Shown here: positions 35,463-44,706 of the stretch, one piece after another
How the letters are laid out: the number at the start of each line of letters is the position of its first letter
Numbering within the stretch: position 1 is the stretch's first letter
Assembly: GCA_019638455.1 (NCBI GenBank)
Contig: JAHBTU010000001.1
Location: forward strand, 945,501 to 1,009,500
From: Saprospiraceae bacterium
GTDB lineage: Bacteria; Bacteroidota; Bacteroidia; Chitinophagales; Saprospiraceae
Length of the DNA stretch: 64,000 nt
Direction of reading: 5' to 3'
Translations under genes and position numbers: made by a program
Notes under the pieces: model-generated
Databases searched by the model: none
Told to the model about the DNA's origin: nothing
The model's input: only the letters and a program-made list of their open reading frames with translations

Positions 35463-35643
35463 TATAGTCAACGCAAATCAGCCCCGTCCGCTTCACTTGA
35501 CCGGGTAAGTCCCTGAGTACAGGGTCTGACAAGGTGGTTTTGAACAAACGGTGCTTGCAATCCTTTGGAAATCATGCAAATCAATCAAGAGAACCCCTGC
35601 CTTGCCAACGGGCAGGTGCAAATCTTCTTTAATCTGGGCATAA
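35463..35643 (+). repeat. R1 repeat, copy 4 (181 bp)
   Basis: Runs from TATAGTCAACGCAAATCAG to AATCTGGGCATAA. Full-length subtype with the CCCTGCCTTGCCAACGGGCAG segment. Lies directly against the DinB start codon. Confidence 0.9.
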
Positions 35644-35687
35644 GTCCCTCGACCCTTTGTGCCTCTTTGGAAAAATTTAGTATAGCT

Positions 35688-38600
35688 TTACCACCGCCCC
35701 TTCCGCAACCGTTCTTCCAAATTTCCCGCACCTTCCGGCTTCGCCCCCGTCTCATGTCTCCGCTCGAATGCCGCTCGGTCGAGCAGCGGGATGGGTACTT
35801 GCTTGGCCTTTTGCAAGGCTGCGTTCAGCACGACCAAGTCTTTGCCGAAAAAGCCGTCGGCCTTGGTGCGGGCCTGTTGCAGTTCACCGCGCACGAACTG
35901 CATTTTGTCGAGCACGGACTGCGTGGGTAGTTCGTCGGAGATTTCCGTGAACACATACAGCCGTCCGAGGCGGGCGCGGAGTTGTTGCTCGCCAGTGATG
36001 CCTTTGGACTCAATGGTTTCGGTCAGCGTTTTGCGGAACGCTTCGAGGTCGGTGCTGAAGCGGTCAAGCCTGTTTTTTAGTGCCTTGTCTTTCACGATGG
36101 CGGCGCGGCGGTCGGCGCTGTCTTTGGCGTTTTGCACCTGAGCCACCAGCAGGCCGAGGTCTTCCACCATGCCGAACAGTTCGTCGGACAGGGCGCGGCG
36201 CTTGGCGTAGTCGAGGTCGGGCTGCACGGGGTCGGGGATGAGGGCGAGGGTGCCCGTGTCGGTGTGGTCGCCAGCGGTGAGGCGCACGGTATAGGTTCCG
36301 GGCAGGGCCATTTGGCCGATGAAACCTGCGTACACCCCGAACTCGCCCTGTACCAGTACACCCTTAGCGGCCTTGGGCGGTGCGGTGCGCAGGTCCCAGC
36401 GCACCATGTTGATGCCCTTGCGCTTGGTGCCGGGCATGGAGGCCACTTTTTTTCCGGCAGGGTCGAAGATATCGATAAGCACGTCGCCCGTGTTTAGGCG
36501 GTCTTTGAGGTAATACTGGATGACGGCGTTTTCCGTGGGATTAGGGCCGACGTAGGCATCGGTATTGGGGAATGCCTGCCCGTAGTGGCCCGTGGTGACG
36601 GGTATGGGTCGTGTGGGCAACAGGGCCGCAGGCTGCTGAAGCAGGTCGGGCGTGAGGCGGCGGAACGGCGAGATGTCGTCGAGGATGAAAATGCCACGCC
36701 CGTGGGTGGCTACGACGAGGTCGTTGGTGCGGGGCTGGACGACAATGTCTCGCACGCCCACATATTCCGGGAAGTTGGACTTGTACTGCACCCAGTTTTG
36801 GCCTCCGTCATTGCTGATGTACAGGCCGAACTCGGTGCCGAGGAACAGCAGGTCGGGGTTTTCCAAATCCTCGATGATGACGTGGGCGTAGCCTTGCAAT
36901 ACGTCGCCGGTGCTGATGGACGACCAGGTGCGGCCGCCGTCGTCGGTGCGGGCGGCGTAGGTGCGCATATCACCGAAGGCATGGCGGTCGAAGGTAGCGT
37001 AGGCGCGGTTGCGAGCGTGGCGGCTGGGGGTCACGCGGCTCACCCAAGTGCCGAGGGGCACGCCGGGGATGTTTTGGGAGATGAGCGTCCAGGTTTTTCC
37101 GCCGTCGCGGGTGACCTGTATGTTGCCGTCGTCGGTGCCCACATAGAGCAGGTTTTCGTCGAGGGGCGAGGGGCCGATGGAGTAGATGGTACAGTGGTTT
37201 TCGGCGGAGGTATTGTCCACCGTGAGGCCGCCGCTGGCGTACTGTTGCTGCTTGACGGTGTCGTTGGTAGTCAGGTCGGGCGAGATGCGCGTCCAGGAGT
37301 TGCCGCGGTCGGTGGTTTTGAACAAAAACTGGGCGCCGCAGTAGAGCGTACCGGGTTTGGCTGTGCTTTTCACCAAGGGCGTGTTCCAGTTCCAGCGGTA
37401 CTTGGGGTCGCCCTGTTTTTCTTGGGGCTGGATGAACTTGTTCTGCCCAGTTTTTAGGTTGACGCGGTTGATGTTGCCGCCCTGGCTTTCGGCGTACACG
37501 ATGTCGGGGTCGGTGTCGTCAGGCTGCACCCAGAAGCCGTCGCCGCCGAGCAGGCTTTCCCAGTCGCGGTTTTCGATGCCGCCCTTGCTCTGGGAGGGGC
37601 CGCGCCACGAGCCGTTGTCTTGCAAGCCGCCATAGACGTTGTAGGGCGTTTGCTCGTCGGTGGCCACCTGGTAGTACTGCGACACGGGCAGGTTTTTCAG
37701 GTGCGTCCACGACACGCCGTGGTCGAGGCTCATGTACACGCCGCCGTCGGTACCGAGGTAGAGGTGGTTGGTGCTGTTGGGGTTTATCCAGAGGGCATGG
37801 TGGTCGGCGTGCACCCAGCCGCTGGTGCGCCCGCCGTCGGAGAAGGAGTAGCCGCCGTCGGTGCTGATGGAGAGGGAGAAGGCGGGGCGATAGACGCGCT
37901 TGGGGTCTTTGGGGTCCACCACGAGCGTGCTGAAGTAGAAGGGCCGGGCCGTCACGTTGGACGTGGCGCTCTGGTATTTCCACGATTCGCCGCCGTCGGC
38001 GGAAATGAGCAGGCTGGTGTTTTCGCTTTCGACGATGGCAAACACGTTGTCGGGCGCGCTGGGCGCCAAGGCCAAAGCGATGCGGCCAAACTCACCCGAG
38101 GGCAAGCCCGTGGTGATTTTGCGCCAAGTTTTGCCGCCATCGGTGCTCTTATGCAGGGCGCTGCCGGGGCCGCCCGACGCGAAGGAATAGGGCGTGCGGC
38201 GCACCTGCCACATCGAGGCCAACAGCACGTCGGGGTTGCGCGGGTCTTGAATGACATCGGCGCAGCCGGTCTTTTCGTCGGTGTAGAGGATTTTTTCCCA
38301 GGTTTTGCCGCCGTCAGTGGTTTTGTAGAGGCCGCGGTCGGGGCTGTCGCTCCACAGCGGGCCGGGCACAGCCACATACACGGTGTTTGGCTCGGTGGGG
38401 TGAATGACAATTTTGGAAATATGCTCGCTTTTTTCGAGGCCCATGCGGTTCCAGTTGCGCCCGCCGTCGGTGCTCTTGTAAATGCCGAGGCCGATGGCCA
38501 CGCTGTTGCGCATGTTGCTCTCGCCGGTGCCCACCCACACGGTGTTGGGCTTGACGGGGTCAATGGCCAAAGCGCCGATGGATTGCGGGTGCTTGTCGAA

Positions 38601-38840
38601 CACCGGGTCGAAGGTCATGCCCGCGGTGTTGGACTTCCATACGCCGCCGCCCGCCGTGCCCACATAGAGCACTTTCGGGTCGGTGGCCACGCCTTCGATG
38701 GCTGTGATGCGCCCGCTCATCACGGCAGGGCCAATGCTGCGTGCCTCAATGGCGCCAAAGGTGGCGGAGGAGAGTTTGGTTTGGGCAAAAAAGTGGGTGG
38801 AAAAAAAGAGGGGCAATAAGAAGAGCAGTATTTGCTTCAT
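35688..38840 (-). CDS. Large sortilin/VPS10-like BNR-repeat exported protein
   Basis: A 1050-aa protein with a signal peptide (about 1-19, ending FFAQ). Residues about 30-740 contain repeated Asp-box motifs (STDGGRNWNR, TTDGGKTWEK, STDGGKTWRK, TRDGGKTWTL) forming beta propellers, followed by a beta-sandwich (about 760-900) and a helical C-terminal region (about 905-1030). Homologues are annotated as glycosyl hydrolase or sortilin-like, but no catalytic residues can be assigned. There is no T9SS sorting tail, so the protein is probably periplasmic or surface-bound by other means. The DNA is GC-rich compared with neighbours, like the 3' part of the giant gene. Confidence 0.8.
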   Translation of the reverse strand: MKQILLFLLPLFFSTHFFAQTKLSSATFGAIEARSIGPAVMSGRITAIEGVATDPKVLYVGTAGGGVWKSNTAGMTFDPVFDKHPQSIGALAIDPVKPNTVWVGTGESNMRNSVAIGLGIYKSTDGGRNWNRMGLEKSEHISKIVIHPTEPNTVYVAVPGPLWSDSPDRGLYKTTDGGKTWEKILYTDEKTGCADVIQDPRNPDVLLASMWQVRRTPYSFASGGPGSALHKSTDGGKTWRKITTGLPSGEFGRIALALAPSAPDNVFAIVESENTSLLISADGGESWKYQSATSNVTARPFYFSTLVVDPKDPKRVYRPAFSLSISTDGGYSFSDGGRTSGWVHADHHALWINPNSTNHLYLGTDGGVYMSLDHGVSWTHLKNLPVSQYYQVATDEQTPYNVYGGLQDNGSWRGPSQSKGGIENRDWESLLGGDGFWVQPDDTDPDIVYAESQGGNINRVNLKTGQNKFIQPQEKQGDPKYRWNWNTPLVKSTAKPGTLYCGAQFLFKTTDRGNSWTRISPDLTTNDTVKQQQYASGGLTVDNTSAENHCTIYSIGPSPLDENLLYVGTDDGNIQVTRDGGKTWTLISQNIPGVPLGTWVSRVTPSRHARNRAYATFDRHAFGDMRTYAARTDDGGRTWSSISTGDVLQGYAHVIIEDLENPDLLFLGTEFGLYISNDGGQNWVQYKSNFPEYVGVRDIVVQPRTNDLVVATHGRGIFILDDISPFRRLTPDLLQQPAALLPTRPIPVTTGHYGQAFPNTDAYVGPNPTENAVIQYYLKDRLNTGDVLIDIFDPAGKKVASMPGTKRKGINMVRWDLRTAPPKAAKGVLVQGEFGVYAGFIGQMALPGTYTVRLTAGDHTDTGTLALIPDPVQPDLDYAKRRALSDELFGMVEDLGLLVAQVQNAKDSADRRAAIVKDKALKNRLDRFSTDLEAFRKTLTETIESKGITGEQQLRARLGRLYVFTEISDELPTQSVLDKMQFVRGELQQARTKADGFFGKDLVVLNAALQKAKQVPIPLLDRAAFERRHETGAKPEGAGNLEERLRKGRW

Positions 38841-38874
38841 GGCATTATCTTATTTGGCAGTAAACGATTGTAGA

Positions 38875-38931
38875 GAGTTATGAGAAGGGGGCTGTGATTT
38901 TCAATTTAAATTAACTCCCTTCTCATAACTC
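38875..38931. terminator. 15-bp hairpin after the lipoprotein-sorting-like gene
   Basis: GAGTTATGAGAAGGG (38875-38889) and CCCTTCTCATAACTC (38917-38931) are perfect complements with an AT-rich loop, 20 bases beyond the stop codon of the gene at 38951 and upstream of the sortilin-like gene. Confidence 0.65.
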
Positions 38932-38950
38932 ATCCATCATAGCTCATCCC

Positions 38951-39676
38951 TCACTTCTTCGGCATTTCAAAAATCTTCTCGTCCACTGTTGGGTTGAGCG
39001 TGACTTTTGTCAGAGAAATAGTGGTGCTGCCCATCATTGGGTTAGCTTGTTGCATGGTATAGGGCATCGTGATGCCGTCCACAGCCTTGAAGTTGGAATA
39101 TATTGTGGCGGTTTCGACCTCTTGGCCATCCACGTTGTCCACCCGGACGTTTTTGATTTCGTAGTAGCTTTCCGGGTCGTAGAGGAGATACTCCAGTTTT
39201 CCTTCGCCCTTGTCCACCTTGATTTTGAGCGCCTCGGTGCCTTCCACGTCTTCTTTGCCGACATATTCCACCTTGTAGCCTTTCTCCTTATATCCAATGA
39301 TTGTTCCGTCAATGTCGGTCTGGTCCATCATGTTTTTGACTTGGTCGGGGGTGAGCGGTTCGGCAGAGGTCTGGCCAGCGAAAGGATTGATGGTCCAGCC
39401 TTTGTCGCCGTTGACGACAGAAACTTGGTTCATGTCCATCACCGACACGTCCATGCGAGCCGCTTTGTCGCGGATGGCCGTCATGGAGTAGCTAATGGTC
39501 ATTCCGGCGGCTGCTTCAGCGGCAATGGTAGCTTCCATTTTTATAGAGTTTACTTTGCTCCAATTGTCGCCACCAATGGCTTTGATGTGTTTGGCAATGA
39601 TGTCCTCGGCGCTTTGAGCAAAGGCAAAAGCGTTGAGCAAAAAAAGAGATGCTGCGAAAAAGAGCGATTTTTTCAT
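38951..39676 (-). CDS. Outer-membrane lipoprotein-sorting-like (LolA/LppX-type) exported protein
   Basis: A 241-aa exported protein with a signal peptide (MKKSLFFAASLFLLNAFAFAQ). The N-terminal part begins with AEDIIAKHIKAIGGDNWSKVNSIKME, a pattern typical of Bacteroidota proteins annotated as outer-membrane lipoprotein-sorting proteins, followed by antiparallel strands that could form a half-barrel. Motifs include YLLYDPESYYEIKNVRV and TVDEKIFEMPKK. The start at 39676 was chosen because it begins the signal peptide; the frame upstream to 39799 has no support. The role in lipoprotein or lipid carriage is by fold resemblance only. Confidence 0.7.
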   Translation of the reverse strand: MKKSLFFAASLFLLNAFAFAQSAEDIIAKHIKAIGGDNWSKVNSIKMEATIAAEAAAGMTISYSMTAIRDKAARMDVSVMDMNQVSVVNGDKGWTINPFAGQTSAEPLTPDQVKNMMDQTDIDGTIIGYKEKGYKVEYVGKEDVEGTEALKIKVDKGEGKLEYLLYDPESYYEIKNVRVDNVDGQEVETATIYSNFKAVDGITMPYTMQQANPMMGSTTISLTKVTLNPTVDEKIFEMPKK

Positions 39677-39838
39677 GACAGAAATTTGATTTGAGTGAAT
39701 ATTATTCGTGAAGGTTTTCAAAATTGAATTGCAAAACAACGGGAAGCAAGAGCCGATGTTTAGAAAAATTCGATAAGCAGAAACAAGGAAACGATGCAAA
39801 CCTCATTTGGGAGGGCTTTTTCCAATGTGATGAATGCA

Positions 39839-40954
39839 CTAAGCCAATGTTTGCAATAGCTGTCGTTCAAGGAGCTCGCCGCCACTCAACATGGATTTTT
39901 TATCCAGCATTGCCAGTGCCTGTTGGGCCAATCGCTTCGCTTCGGCCAATTCTCCATTTACTTTTGACAGTGCAGACTTGATGCGCAACGCCGACACATC
40001 CTTCCGTCGGGCCAATTGCTTTTCGATTTTTTTCCAACAAGCATTTGCGCCTTCCGAGTCATTTTTCAAAAAAGCGGCGGCAAAACACACTTCTTTCAAC
40101 AATTCGGCTTGAAAAATTGGAGGCATCTCGTCGGGCAAATCGCTCAATCGTTCGGCCACTTGCAAGGCTTGTTCTGGCTGATGAGTGGCCAAGTAGTGAG
40201 AGTAAGCGTAGAGGTCGGCGTAGATGGCGTAGTCCTTGTCTTGTCGCACGGTGTCAACATCGGCCATGTCGAGCGTCTCTAAGGATTTGCCCGAATGGGC
40301 GTGCGCTACCAGCGAGAGCATGGCTCGTTCTATCTCGGAAGTTTGGCCTCCGGCGGTCAGGCGAAAATAACGCGCCCGGTCCGTGAAAAACATTCCGGTT
40401 CGGCTCGGCACCGTGGTGGCCAAAAACAAAAAAAACGAGGTGATGGCGCTGACAAAGAAAAACACCGCGAGCCATCGCAGTCCAGCCGGTTCGGCTCCCG
40501 TCAGGCACCATCCAGCCCAAGCACCCACCACCGTCAGCAGTAGGGAACCTATTGGCCCCGCAATGACCAGCCGGGCAAAACGTCGGGTGAGGTCAGGTGT
40601 GTTTTCGACAGGCAGGGTCGCTGCCACACCGCCGAAGAGTTGTGGGTCGGTATTGAAATACACGACCACACGCTCCGTTTCCGGGTCGCGGCGTATGCCC
40701 AAGAATCCAGCTACATAAAGGTGAAATCGAAACCCCTGCCGCAGACCTGTGGCCAGGTGCGCCAGCTCGTGGAACGCCAGCGCAAACCACAACGCAAAAA
40801 ACGCCGTGGCGATGGTCACGACCTTTTGAAACAGGTTGTCGGTAGGGGCGAAATGCCCCAAGTGCTTGCCCATCTTCATGCCGACATATCCCCCCAACAC
40901 GCCCAGCATTAAGCCAGCCAACATTTGTGTGAGATGCTTCTTCTTGATTTTCAT
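39839..40954 (-). CDS. M50-type site-2-protease-like membrane metalloprotease
   Basis: A 371-aa inner-membrane protein. Residues 62-66 form the zinc motif HELAH, inside a membrane helix as in M50 intramembrane proteases, and later helices follow (ARLVIAGPIGSLLLTVVGAW and a segment near 170-190). The soluble C-terminal half (about 210-365) is helical and TPR-like (LYAYSHYLATHQPEQALQVAERL). M50 enzymes process regulatory membrane proteins; a second Asp motif typical of the active site is not obvious, so activity is uncertain. It is a single gene with no obvious operon partner. Confidence 0.7.
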   Translation of the reverse strand: MKIKKKHLTQMLAGLMLGVLGGYVGMKMGKHLGHFAPTDNLFQKVVTIATAFFALWFALAFHELAHLATGLRQGFRFHLYVAGFLGIRRDPETERVVVYFNTDPQLFGGVAATLPVENTPDLTRRFARLVIAGPIGSLLLTVVGAWAGWCLTGAEPAGLRWLAVFFFVSAITSFFLFLATTVPSRTGMFFTDRARYFRLTAGGQTSEIERAMLSLVAHAHSGKSLETLDMADVDTVRQDKDYAIYADLYAYSHYLATHQPEQALQVAERLSDLPDEMPPIFQAELLKEVCFAAAFLKNDSEGANACWKKIEKQLARRKDVSALRIKSALSKVNGELAEAKRLAQQALAMLDKKSMLSGGELLERQLLQTLA

Positions 40955-41210
40955 ATTTGCAACTTGTTTCCCTGTCAGTGTTCGAGGGGTAATCGCAAAT
41001 TACATAGGCAGTGGATATTTTTTGTTTTTCACAAAACAAACAACCGCTCAAACTTCCGTCGTTTCGCCACTTTTGGATACCATGTTTGACCGAGCATCTG
41101 TCCGGCGCAATCAAATTTTATTTTTTTTTGAAAAAAGGAAAAAATTTTCTCCGGGAAGTTGACTTAGTTTGCCCCTCTGTTTTTCACTCATCGTTTTATC
41201 GCTCAAAAAA

Positions 41211-42086
41211 ATGCCCACACGTCGCCGCGCACTCAAAACCATGCTCGCCGGAGCCGCCGCCTTGACGGCTTCGCCCGCGTTTTCTTTTACAAAAATCTCT
41301 GAGCACGAAGGAACGATGGTGCGAAAAGGCAACATTCGCCACTCCGTTTGCCGATGGTGTTTCAACGACACGCCGCTCGACGAGCTTTGTGTTTTCGCCA
41401 AACAAATCGGCATCACTGCTATTGACCTCGTGGGGCCAAAAGATTGGGACACGCTGAAAAAACACGGCATAGATTCCTCCATGTGCAATGGTGCCGAAAT
41501 CAACCTTGTGGATGGCTTCAACGACCCGAAATTCCACGACAAACTCGTGCAGAATTATTCGGAAATGATACCACTCGTGGCGAAGGCGGGCTATAAAAAC
41601 CTGATTTGTTTTAGCGGCAACAAGCGCGGTATGGACGACGAGACAGGGCTGAAAAACTGCGTGACGGGGTTGAAAAAAATACTGTCGCTGGCTGAAAAAC
41701 ACGGCGTAGTGCTACAGATCGAAGTGTTCAACTCCAAAGTAAACCACCCCGACTACATGGCCGACAATACCCCCTGGACGGTGGAACTATGCAAACGCCT
41801 CGGCTCCGAAAATTTCAAAATCCTGTGGGACATCTACCACATGCAAATCAACGAGGGCGACGTGATTCGCACAATACAGAACAACCACCAGTACTTCGGC
41901 CACTACCACACCGCCGGGGTGCCGGGCCGTCACGAAATTGACGAAACGCAGGAACTTTACTACCCGGCCATTATGCGGGCCATTGCGGCGACGGGTTTTA
42001 AAGGCTATGTGGCGCAGGAGTTTATCCCAACAGCGGCGGACAAGTTGGGGTCGCTGGCGAAGGCGATTGACATCTGCGATGTTTAA
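41211..42086 (+). CDS. Exported hydroxypyruvate-isomerase-like TIM-barrel protein
   Basis: A 291-aa protein of the xylose isomerase-like TIM barrel superfamily. The N-terminus MPTRRRALKTMLAGAAALTASPAFSF resembles a Tat signal with RRR followed by a hydrophobic stretch. Metal-site residues expected of the family appear in LQIEVFNSK, WDIYHMQINEGD and HTAGVPGRHEID; the last strand gives GYVAQEFIP. It probably converts hydroxypyruvate or a similar keto-sugar in the periplasm. The start at 41211 is preferred to the upstream 41169. A 25-bp inverted repeat hairpin follows the stop by three bases. Usually such genes stand with a GMC oxidoreductase and gluconate dehydrogenase subunit 3, both nearby here. 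Confidence 0.8.
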   Translation: MPTRRRALKTMLAGAAALTASPAFSFTKISEHEGTMVRKGNIRHSVCRWCFNDTPLDELCVFAKQIGITAIDLVGPKDWDTLKKHGIDSSMCNGAEINLVDGFNDPKFHDKLVQNYSEMIPLVAKAGYKNLICFSGNKRGMDDETGLKNCVTGLKKILSLAEKHGVVLQIEVFNSKVNHPDYMADNTPWTVELCKRLGSENFKILWDIYHMQINEGDVIRTIQNNHQYFGHYHTAGVPGRHEIDETQELYYPAIMRAIAATGFKGYVAQEFIPTAADKLGSLAKAIDICDV

Positions 42087-42089
42087 TTT

Positions 42090-42164
42090 TTTGTCATTCT
42101 GTCGGAATCCGTCCGCGCTACGAGAGGCACACTTAGAGTGGACGGATTCCGACAGAATGACAAA
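42090..42164. repeat. R5 hairpin element, copy 1
   Basis: 25-bp perfect arms, 42090-42114 and 42140-42164, beginning TTTGTCATTCTGTCGG and ending CAGAATGACAAA, with a 25-base loop. It begins three bases after the isomerase stop codon and may also terminate transcription. Two related, less perfect copies lie at 43891 and 44707. Confidence 0.85.
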
Positions 42165-42212
42165 TATCAAGTGTGAAAAATCTGATTATCAAAACTTTAT
42201 CATAAAGAGAAA

Positions 42213-43889
42213 ATGGCTGAAAAATACGATGCTATCGTCGTCGGCTCCGGCATCGCTGGAGGCTGGGCGGCAAAAGAGTTGACTGAAAAAGGCCTCAAAA
42301 CCATCATGCTCGAACGCGGCAAAAACGTCCGGCATGTCGTGGACTATCAAGCCGCAACGAAAAAAATCTGGGAATTCCCGCACCGCGGCAGGCTCACCAA
42401 CGAGATGAAGGCCACCCACCCCGTGCAAAAACGTGACTATCCCTACAACGAGTTCACCCCTGACTGGTGGGTCAACGACCTCGAATGCCCTTACACCGAG
42501 GTGAAGCGTTTCGACTGGTATCGCGGCTTTCATGTCGGCGGCAAATCGCTCATGTGGGGTCGCCAGAGTTACCGCTTCAGCGACTTCGACTTCGAGGCCA
42601 ACGCCAAGGAAGGCATCGCAATTGATTGGCCGATTCGCTATGCCGACATTGCGCCGTGGTATGATTATGTAGAAGAGTTTGCTGGCATCAGCGGCTCCTT
42701 GGAAGGACTGCCACAACTGCCCGACGGCAAGTTTTTGCCGCCGATGGAGCTCAATATCGTTGAAAAAGAAGTGGCTGCCCGCATAAAGGCGAAATGGGAG
42801 CACCGCCGCATGATAATCGGTCGCGTGGCCAACCTGACCCAAGAGCACAAAGGTCGTGGCTCTTGCCAGTATCGCAACCTGTGCGCACGCGGTTGCCAGT
42901 TCGGGGCGTATTTCAGCACACAATCTTCAACTTTGCCAGCCGCCGTCGCCACCGGGAATTTGACCCTCCGGCCATTTTCCATCGTCAACCAAATTTTATA
43001 TGACAAAGACAAAAAACGAGCGAAAGGCGTGCTGGTCATAGATGCCGAAACCATGCAAACCATCGAGTACGAAGCAAAAATCATCTTCGTCTGCGGCTCC
43101 ACGCTCGGCTCTACACAGTTGCTCCTGAACTCCATCGAGATGGGTGGCCTGCCCGACGGCATCGGCAACTCGAGCGGTCAACTTGGCCACAATCTCATGG
43201 ACCACCACTTCCGCTGCGGCGCTGGTGGCATCGTTGAGGGCTACGAGGACAAAATCACTTATGGCCGCCGCGCCAATGGCATCTACGTCCCGCGTTTCCG
43301 CAATCTCTTCGGCGACAAACGAGATTACTTGCGTGGCTTCGGCTATCAAGGTGCCGCCAGCCGTCAGGGCTGGAACCGCGAGGTGGCCGAACTCAGCGTT
43401 GGCGCTGCTTTCAAAGAAGCTCTTTGCGAACCCGGCCAATGGAGCATTGGCATGGGTGGCTTCGGCGAAATGCTGCCCTACTACGAAAACAAAGTCACGC
43501 TCGACAAAACACGCAAAGACAAATGGGGCCAGTACGTCCTCGCCATTGACTGCGAACTCAAAGAAAACGAGCACAAAATGCGCAAAGACATGATGGCCGA
43601 TGCCGCCGAAATGCTCGAAGCCGCCGGCGTGAAAAACGTCAACACCTTCGACAACGGCTCTTTCCCCGGCATGGCCATCCACGAAATGGGCACGATGCGC
43701 ATGGGCGCCGACCCGAAAACCTCCGTGCTCAACCGCTGGAACCAGATGTGGGACGTGCCCAATGTATTCGTCACCGACGGCTCCTGCATGACCTCCATCT
43801 CCTGCGTCAATCCCTCGCTCACCTTCATGGCGCTCACGGCAAGGGCGGCGGATTATGCGGTGGGGGAGTTGAAGAAGGGGAATTTGTAG
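42213..43889 (+). CDS. GMC-family FAD oxidoreductase (gluconate/fructose dehydrogenase-type)
   Basis: A 558-aa FAD-dependent sugar or alcohol dehydrogenase. An N-terminal Rossmann motif (VVGSGIAGGWAAKELTEKG, residues about 7-25) is followed by the GMC signature near HVGGKSLMWGRQSYR, a cysteine cluster CQYRNLCARGCQFGAYFS that is typical of gluconate 2-dehydrogenase type enzymes, and the C-terminal segments HEMGTMRMG and SCVNPSLTFMALTARAADYAVGE. It lacks a signal peptide and probably relies on its partner, the subunit 3-like protein encoded 1.5 kb downstream, for export or maturation. Electron acceptor and substrate are not visible. Confidence 0.9.
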   Translation: MAEKYDAIVVGSGIAGGWAAKELTEKGLKTIMLERGKNVRHVVDYQAATKKIWEFPHRGRLTNEMKATHPVQKRDYPYNEFTPDWWVNDLECPYTEVKRFDWYRGFHVGGKSLMWGRQSYRFSDFDFEANAKEGIAIDWPIRYADIAPWYDYVEEFAGISGSLEGLPQLPDGKFLPPMELNIVEKEVAARIKAKWEHRRMIIGRVANLTQEHKGRGSCQYRNLCARGCQFGAYFSTQSSTLPAAVATGNLTLRPFSIVNQILYDKDKKRAKGVLVIDAETMQTIEYEAKIIFVCGSTLGSTQLLLNSIEMGGLPDGIGNSSGQLGHNLMDHHFRCGAGGIVEGYEDKITYGRRANGIYVPRFRNLFGDKRDYLRGFGYQGAASRQGWNREVAELSVGAAFKEALCEPGQWSIGMGGFGEMLPYYENKVTLDKTRKDKWGQYVLAIDCELKENEHKMRKDMMADAAEMLEAAGVKNVNTFDNGSFPGMAIHEMGTMRMGADPKTSVLNRWNQMWDVPNVFVTDGSCMTSISCVNPSLTFMALTARAADYAVGELKKGNL

Positions 43890-43890
43890 C

Positions 43891-43989
43891 CATTTTTGTC
43901 ATGCTGTAAGCATCTGTCCGCCCTACGTCGAAAAGCTGAGCACGACCGCCAACGTAGATTGGACGGATGTTTACAACATGACAAAAATG
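43891..43989. repeat. R5 hairpin element, copy 2
   Basis: Outer arms CATTTTTGTCATG and CATGACAAAAATG are perfect; inner pairing (CATCTGTCC with GGACGGATG, CTACGT with ACGTAG) is imperfect. It lies between the GMC gene and the toxin-antitoxin pair. Confidence 0.8.
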
Positions 43990-44015
43990 CCTTTATTTTT
44001 GCAAAAAATACCGCT

Positions 44016-44357
44016 ATGACCACAGCCTTGCAAAAAGTAGAAGCCTTGCTGCCCGATATGTCGCCCAGCGAAAAAGCGCAGGTTGCCAAATGGGTCAGCG
44101 ACGACCTGAGTTGCCGTTTTCCCGGCATAGAAAAAACACCCGGTGTGTGCGGCGGCAGTGCCTGCATCGTCCGTACTCGGATACCCGTTTGGCTGCTCGT
44201 TGAAGCCCGTCAGGCAGGTGCTTCGGAAGCCGATTTACTGAAATCATACCCTTCCCTGCGGGCAGAAGATCTGACAAACGCCTGGGCGTATTACCGTGCC
44301 AATAAAGCGGAAATTGAGCAAGAAATTCTTGAAAACGAAGCGGTGGAAGCGGCATGA
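44016..44357 (+). CDS. DUF433 family antitoxin
   Basis: A 113-aa protein. The N-terminal part (MTTALQKVEALLPDMSPSEK) is helical, and the DUF433 domain with a winged-helix fold covers about residues 45-105 (GVCGGSACIVRTRIPVWLLVEA, then LLKSYPSLRAEDLTNAWAYY). DUF433 proteins are antitoxins of DUF5615/VapC-like PIN-fold toxins. The gene overlaps the next one by four bases (ATGA at 44354-44357), the usual translational coupling of such pairs. The start is the ATG at 44016; upstream codons of the longer frame fall in the R5 element. The pair is bracketed by two R5 hairpins. Confidence 0.85.
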   Translation: MTTALQKVEALLPDMSPSEKAQVAKWVSDDLSCRFPGIEKTPGVCGGSACIVRTRIPVWLLVEARQAGASEADLLKSYPSLRAEDLTNAWAYYRANKAEIEQEILENEAVEAA

Positions 44358-44659
44358 CTCGGCTCTACGGTAACGAAAACTTCGACCTGCAAGTGATTGG
44401 GCATTTGCGAAAATTAGGCTACGATGCGCTAACCGCCCATGAAGCAGGCAAAGCCAACCAACGAATTCCCGACGAGCAAGTGCTTGAGTTTGCCATCTCA
44501 GAAAACCGGGCAGTGCTGACTTTTAACCGGAAAGGTTTTTTCAGACTGCACAAAACAACGCCAAGTCATTTGGGTATCATCGCTTGCACTTACGACGCTG
44601 ACTATGAAAGGCTTGCCCGCCGGATTCATGCGGAAATCGAGAAGCAGGGAGGACGCTGA
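44354..44659 (+). CDS. DUF5615 PIN-like toxin
   Basis: A 101-aa protein of the DUF5615 (Mut7-C/PIN-like) family, a putative RNase toxin partnered by the overlapping DUF433 antitoxin. PIN-like acidic positions are visible: NENF at residues 7-10, GYDALTAHEAG, and RAVLTFNRKGFFRLH (the last replacing the usual TxDxDF with TFNRKGF). The residue pattern departs from the family TxDxDF, where the Asp residues are metal ligands, so activity may be reduced. The antitoxin precedes the toxin. Confidence 0.85.
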   Translation: MTRLYGNENFDLQVIGHLRKLGYDALTAHEAGKANQRIPDEQVLEFAISENRAVLTFNRKGFFRLHKTTPSHLGIIACTYDADYERLARRIHAEIEKQGGR

Positions 44660-44706
44660 ATGGGAAATTAATTCGGGTTTACAGACCTGCGTGATTTCGT
44701 AGTGTC

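Noticed and set aside
35458..35547. N-terminal extension of the DinB protein
   Set aside because: The extra 30 codons come from R1 copy 4, and the normal DinB start is at 35457.
36585..37457. Long plus-strand frames opposite the sortilin-like gene (also 37620-38819)
   Set aside because: These are antisense shadows caused by high GC and periodic Asp-box codons; no domain is recognisable.
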